Shown here one piece after another: positions 5,967 to 7,272 of a stretch of 7,272 nucleotides of DNA. The stretch spans positions 1-7,272 of the forward strand of contig JAFTUZ010000023.1 in the NCBI GenBank assembly GCA_017466005.1. The letters run 5' to 3'. The DNA is from Clostridia bacterium (lineage in GTDB: Bacteria; Bacillota_A; Clostridia; Christensenellales; UBA1242). The notes beneath the pieces are model-generated. The model searched no databases. It was not told where the DNA came from and was given only the letters and a program-made list of their open reading frames with translations. The translations under genes were made by a program, and so were the position numbers. How positions within the stretch are numbered: the stretch's first letter is position 1; each line of letters starts with the position of its first letter.

Positions 5967-5995
5967 TTGCATTTTTTTGTGATATGTGATATAAT
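5967..5995 (+). promoter_or_regulatory. Promoter of pgsA with extended -10
   Basis: A perfect -10 TATAAT (5990-5995) is preceded by TGA (5987-5989), an extended -10 element. A weak -35 TTGCAT (5967-5972) lies at 17 nt. The predicted start is near 6002, giving an A/T-only leader of about 70 nt. Confidence 0.7.
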
Positions 5996-6070
5996 TAATT
6001 TAAATTTTTTATAAATTTTAAATTTTTGAATAAAACGAACTAAAAATAGCAAAATTACTATGGAGATAAA

Positions 6071-6664
6071 ATGAAAGAAATTTTTAATTTGCCTAATATA
6101 CTATCTTTTTTCAGATTGCTTTTAGTACCTTTGTTTATATTATCATTTTTTTATAGTACAGATGGTACTTATGCTGCGGCTTTAATAATTTTTTTAGTTG
6201 CTAGTTTTACTGATTTATTAGATGGTATTTTGGCTAGGTCTTTAAATCAAATAACTGCTTTGGGGGTTGTGTTGGACCCGCTTGCAGATAAACTACTAAA
6301 AATGTCGGCTTTAATTTGTTTTGGTATTGCTGGGGTTATTCCACTTTGGCTTGTGATTTCTGTTGTTGCTGTAGATATTTTAATGATAGTTGCGGGTACA
6401 TTCTTGTTTAAAAGAGAAATTACAATACCAAGTAATTTTTGGGGGAAATTAGGAACATTTACAATGACTGCTGGAATTTTATTATGCTTCTTTGTAGATG
6501 TTGTTAATCCGTGGAATTTGTGTGTGCTTTATGCTGGATTAATAATTATAATATTAAGCGTTATAGTTTATATTATTTTAAATTTCCGTGAAGTGATTGA
6601 TACATTAAAAGGTAAGCACCGTAATAAAAAAGAAGTTGAGCAAAAAGAAAGTAAGGAAAATTAG
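6071..6664 (+). CDS. pgsA: CDP-diacylglycerol--glycerol-3-phosphate 3-phosphatidyltransferase
   Basis: PgsA makes phosphatidylglycerol phosphate from CDP-diacylglycerol and glycerol 3-phosphate in the membrane, the committed step to phosphatidylglycerol and cardiolipin. The 197-residue protein has the complete CDP-alcohol phosphotransferase signature DxxDGxxARx8Gx3Dx3D, with Asp48, Asp51, Gly52, Ala55, Arg56, Gly65, Asp69 and Asp73. The N-terminus NLPNILSFFRLLLVPLF is typical of PgsA, and about five to six hydrophobic segments span residues 8-170. The Lys/Glu-rich C-terminal tail (about 171-197) is cytoplasmic and unremarkable. The ATG at 6071 has GGAG (6062-6065) 5 nt upstream. Other members of the family (phosphatidylserine or cardiolipin-type synthases) share the motif, but length and N-terminus favour PgsA. 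It appears to be transcribed alone, divergent from the importer. Confidence 0.9.
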   Translation: MKEIFNLPNILSFFRLLLVPLFILSFFYSTDGTYAAALIIFLVASFTDLLDGILARSLNQITALGVVLDPLADKLLKMSALICFGIAGVIPLWLVISVVAVDILMIVAGTFLFKREITIPSNFWGKLGTFTMTAGILLCFFVDVVNPWNLCVLYAGLIIIILSVIVYIILNFREVIDTLKGKHRNKKEVEQKESKEN

Positions 6665-6671
6665 ATTTATA

Positions 6672-6691
6672 AAGATTAATAATTTAATCTT
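6672..6691 (+). terminator. Weak hairpin after pgsA, possible terminator
   Basis: AAGATTAA (6672-6679) pairs perfectly with TTAATCTT (6684-6691) over the loop TAAT, 8 nt after the pgsA stop. The stem is A/T-rich and the following TGTTTGGCTTT is only a partial U tract, so termination is probably incomplete. Confidence 0.4.
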
Positions 6692-6725
6692 GTTTGGCTT
6701 TAAAACATTGTAATTTTACAAAATA

Positions 6726-6754
6726 TTGACAACTTAAAACTTATATGATATAAT
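6726..6754 (+). promoter_or_regulatory. Perfect-consensus sigma-A promoter for the small membrane protein
   Basis: TTGACA (6726-6731), exactly 17 nt, then TATAAT (6749-6754), plus a TGA extended -10 element (6746-6748). Transcription should start near 6761, about 22 nt before the ATG at 6783. No other promoter in the window matches consensus at every core position. Confidence 0.9.
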
Positions 6755-6782
6755 AAGTAAAGTAAATTAATTGGGGGAAATT

Positions 6783-7040
6783 ATGGTTGCTCTTATGGCT
6801 CAAAATTCATTATTAATATTTTTATCTAATCCTTTTATTATTGCAGGTTTAGTGTTGTTAGTATTAGGTATATCACTTTCTTTACTTGCTAGCAAATTTG
6901 CTATGGCGGCAAGAAAAACTAGCAATATTCAAAAAAATGATAAAATTTTAGTTACTTGTAGAACATTTGGTATGTTGTTAATCTGTTGTGGCTTTATCTG
7001 CTTTATTGTAGGTGCTGCAATGTTATGCGGTTTATTTTAA
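6783..7040 (+). CDS. Small two-TM, Cys-rich membrane protein of unknown function
   Basis: I do not recognise this 85-residue protein. It has two hydrophobic helices, at about 16-38 (NPFIIAGLVLLVLGISLSLL) and 61-83 (TFGMLLICCGFICFIVGAAM), joined by a basic loop (KFAMAARKTSNIQKNDKILVTCR) that by the positive-inside rule should face the cytoplasm. Five cysteines (59, 68, 69, 73, 82) lie in or next to the second helix. The ATG at 6783 is preferred over an in-frame TTG at 6771, because the GGGGG ribosome binding site (6773-6777) sits between them; an ATG at 6795 is also possible. It has its own strong promoter and terminator, so it is a single-gene unit placed just before a probable spoIIGA. That position alone does not prove a sporulation role. 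Confidence 0.75.
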   Translation: MVALMAQNSLLIFLSNPFIIAGLVLLVLGISLSLLASKFAMAARKTSNIQKNDKILVTCRTFGMLLICCGFICFIVGAAMLCGLF

Positions 7041-7082
7041 TTAGTTTAGACAAAAAATTATAATTAAATATATAAAACGATT

Positions 7083-7125
7083 AAACACTCTTTTTTTCCG
7101 TTGTGAAAAAAAGAGTGTTTTATTT
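7083..7125 (+). terminator. Strong intrinsic terminator after the small membrane protein gene
   Basis: A perfect 16-bp stem is formed by AAACACTCTTTTTTTC (7083-7098) and GAAAAAAAGAGTGTTT (7105-7120), with a 6-nt loop CGTTGT, followed by TATTTT. It separates the unit from the spoIIGA-like gene. Confidence 0.85.
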
Positions 7126-7170
7126 TAAAATGATTTTAGCAAAGTTGCTTGAAATTCAAGGGGGATTGTT

Positions 7171-7272
7171 ATGACTATTTATATAGAAGCGGTTTTGCTT
7201 GATAATTTTTTAATAGACTTTTTATTGCTTTGGTTGGTTATGCTTGCATTAAGAAAAAAACCTAGATGGAGC
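7171..7272 (+). CDS. spoIIGA: Probable sigma-E processing peptidase SpoIIGA, 5' part only
   Basis: The first 34 codons are open to the window edge and start MTIYIEAVLLDNFLIDFLLLWLVMLAL. This matches the beginning of SpoIIGA (MKIYLDVIWLLNF-type: a short IYI/IYL strand followed at once by the first of several membrane helices). SpoIIGA is the membrane-bound aspartic protease that matures pro-sigma-E in the mother cell during sporulation. The ATG at 7171 has AAGGGGG (7158-7164) 6 nt upstream. The catalytic part lies beyond the window, so the call rests on the N-terminus only; another polytopic membrane protein remains possible. If right, sigE (and often sigG) should follow. Confidence 0.72.
   Translation, partial: MTIYIEAVLLDNFLIDFLLLWLVMLALRKKPRWS

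Noticed and set aside
5996..6030. A/T inverted-repeat-like stretch in the pgsA leader
   Set aside because: Made only of A and T with imperfect symmetry; such patterns arise by chance in this base composition.

Overview
The window is AT-rich chromosomal DNA with standard-code genes and strong AGGAGG-type ribosome binding sites. It most likely comes from a low-GC, endospore-forming Bacillota, and within that probably an uncultured Clostridia-like lineage. Three things point there: the rplU-prp-rpmA operon with an N-terminally extended L27 that needs the Prp protease, sigma-A-like promoters with extended -10 elements, and the start of a probable spoIIGA gene at the right edge. The genus cannot be told from this sequence.

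Left part (1-1457, + strand). The window opens in the C-terminal tail of an unidentified Lys/Gln/Ala-rich protein, closed by a terminator. A strong promoter (376-404) then drives a structured leader of about 85 nt and the operon rplU (L21), prp (cysteine protease) and rpmA (L27 precursor), which ends in a clear terminator. Prp removes the first eight residues of L27, so the protease and its ribosomal substrate are made from one message and overlap by 11 bp.

Middle (1490-3085, + strand). A two-gene unit encodes an OGG1-type 8-oxoguanine DNA glycosylase and a NYN/PIN-like (LabA/DUF88) protein. It ends at a symmetrical terminator that also serves the convergent operon to its right.

ABC importer (3112-5961, - strand, read right to left). 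The order is lipoprotein substrate-binding protein (NMT1/SsuA-like), an intergenic terminator-like hairpin, ATPase, then permease overlapping the ATPase by 17 bp. This is a complete importer of the nitrate/sulfonate/pyrimidine-precursor type. Its substrate cannot be read from the sequence, and I see no riboswitch upstream.

Right part (5967-7272, + strand). pgsA (phosphatidylglycerophosphate synthase) is transcribed divergently from the importer, from a promoter back to back with the importer promoter. Next comes an 85-residue two-TM protein of unknown function behind a perfect consensus promoter, then a strong terminator, then the first 34 codons of a probable spoIIGA.

Most of the window is housekeeping. 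I found no new defence system, mobile element, CRISPR array, tRNA or rRNA. The points most worth a second look are the rplU leader, the NYN protein with an altered acidic motif beside OGG, and the small Cys-rich membrane protein with its unusually good promoter.
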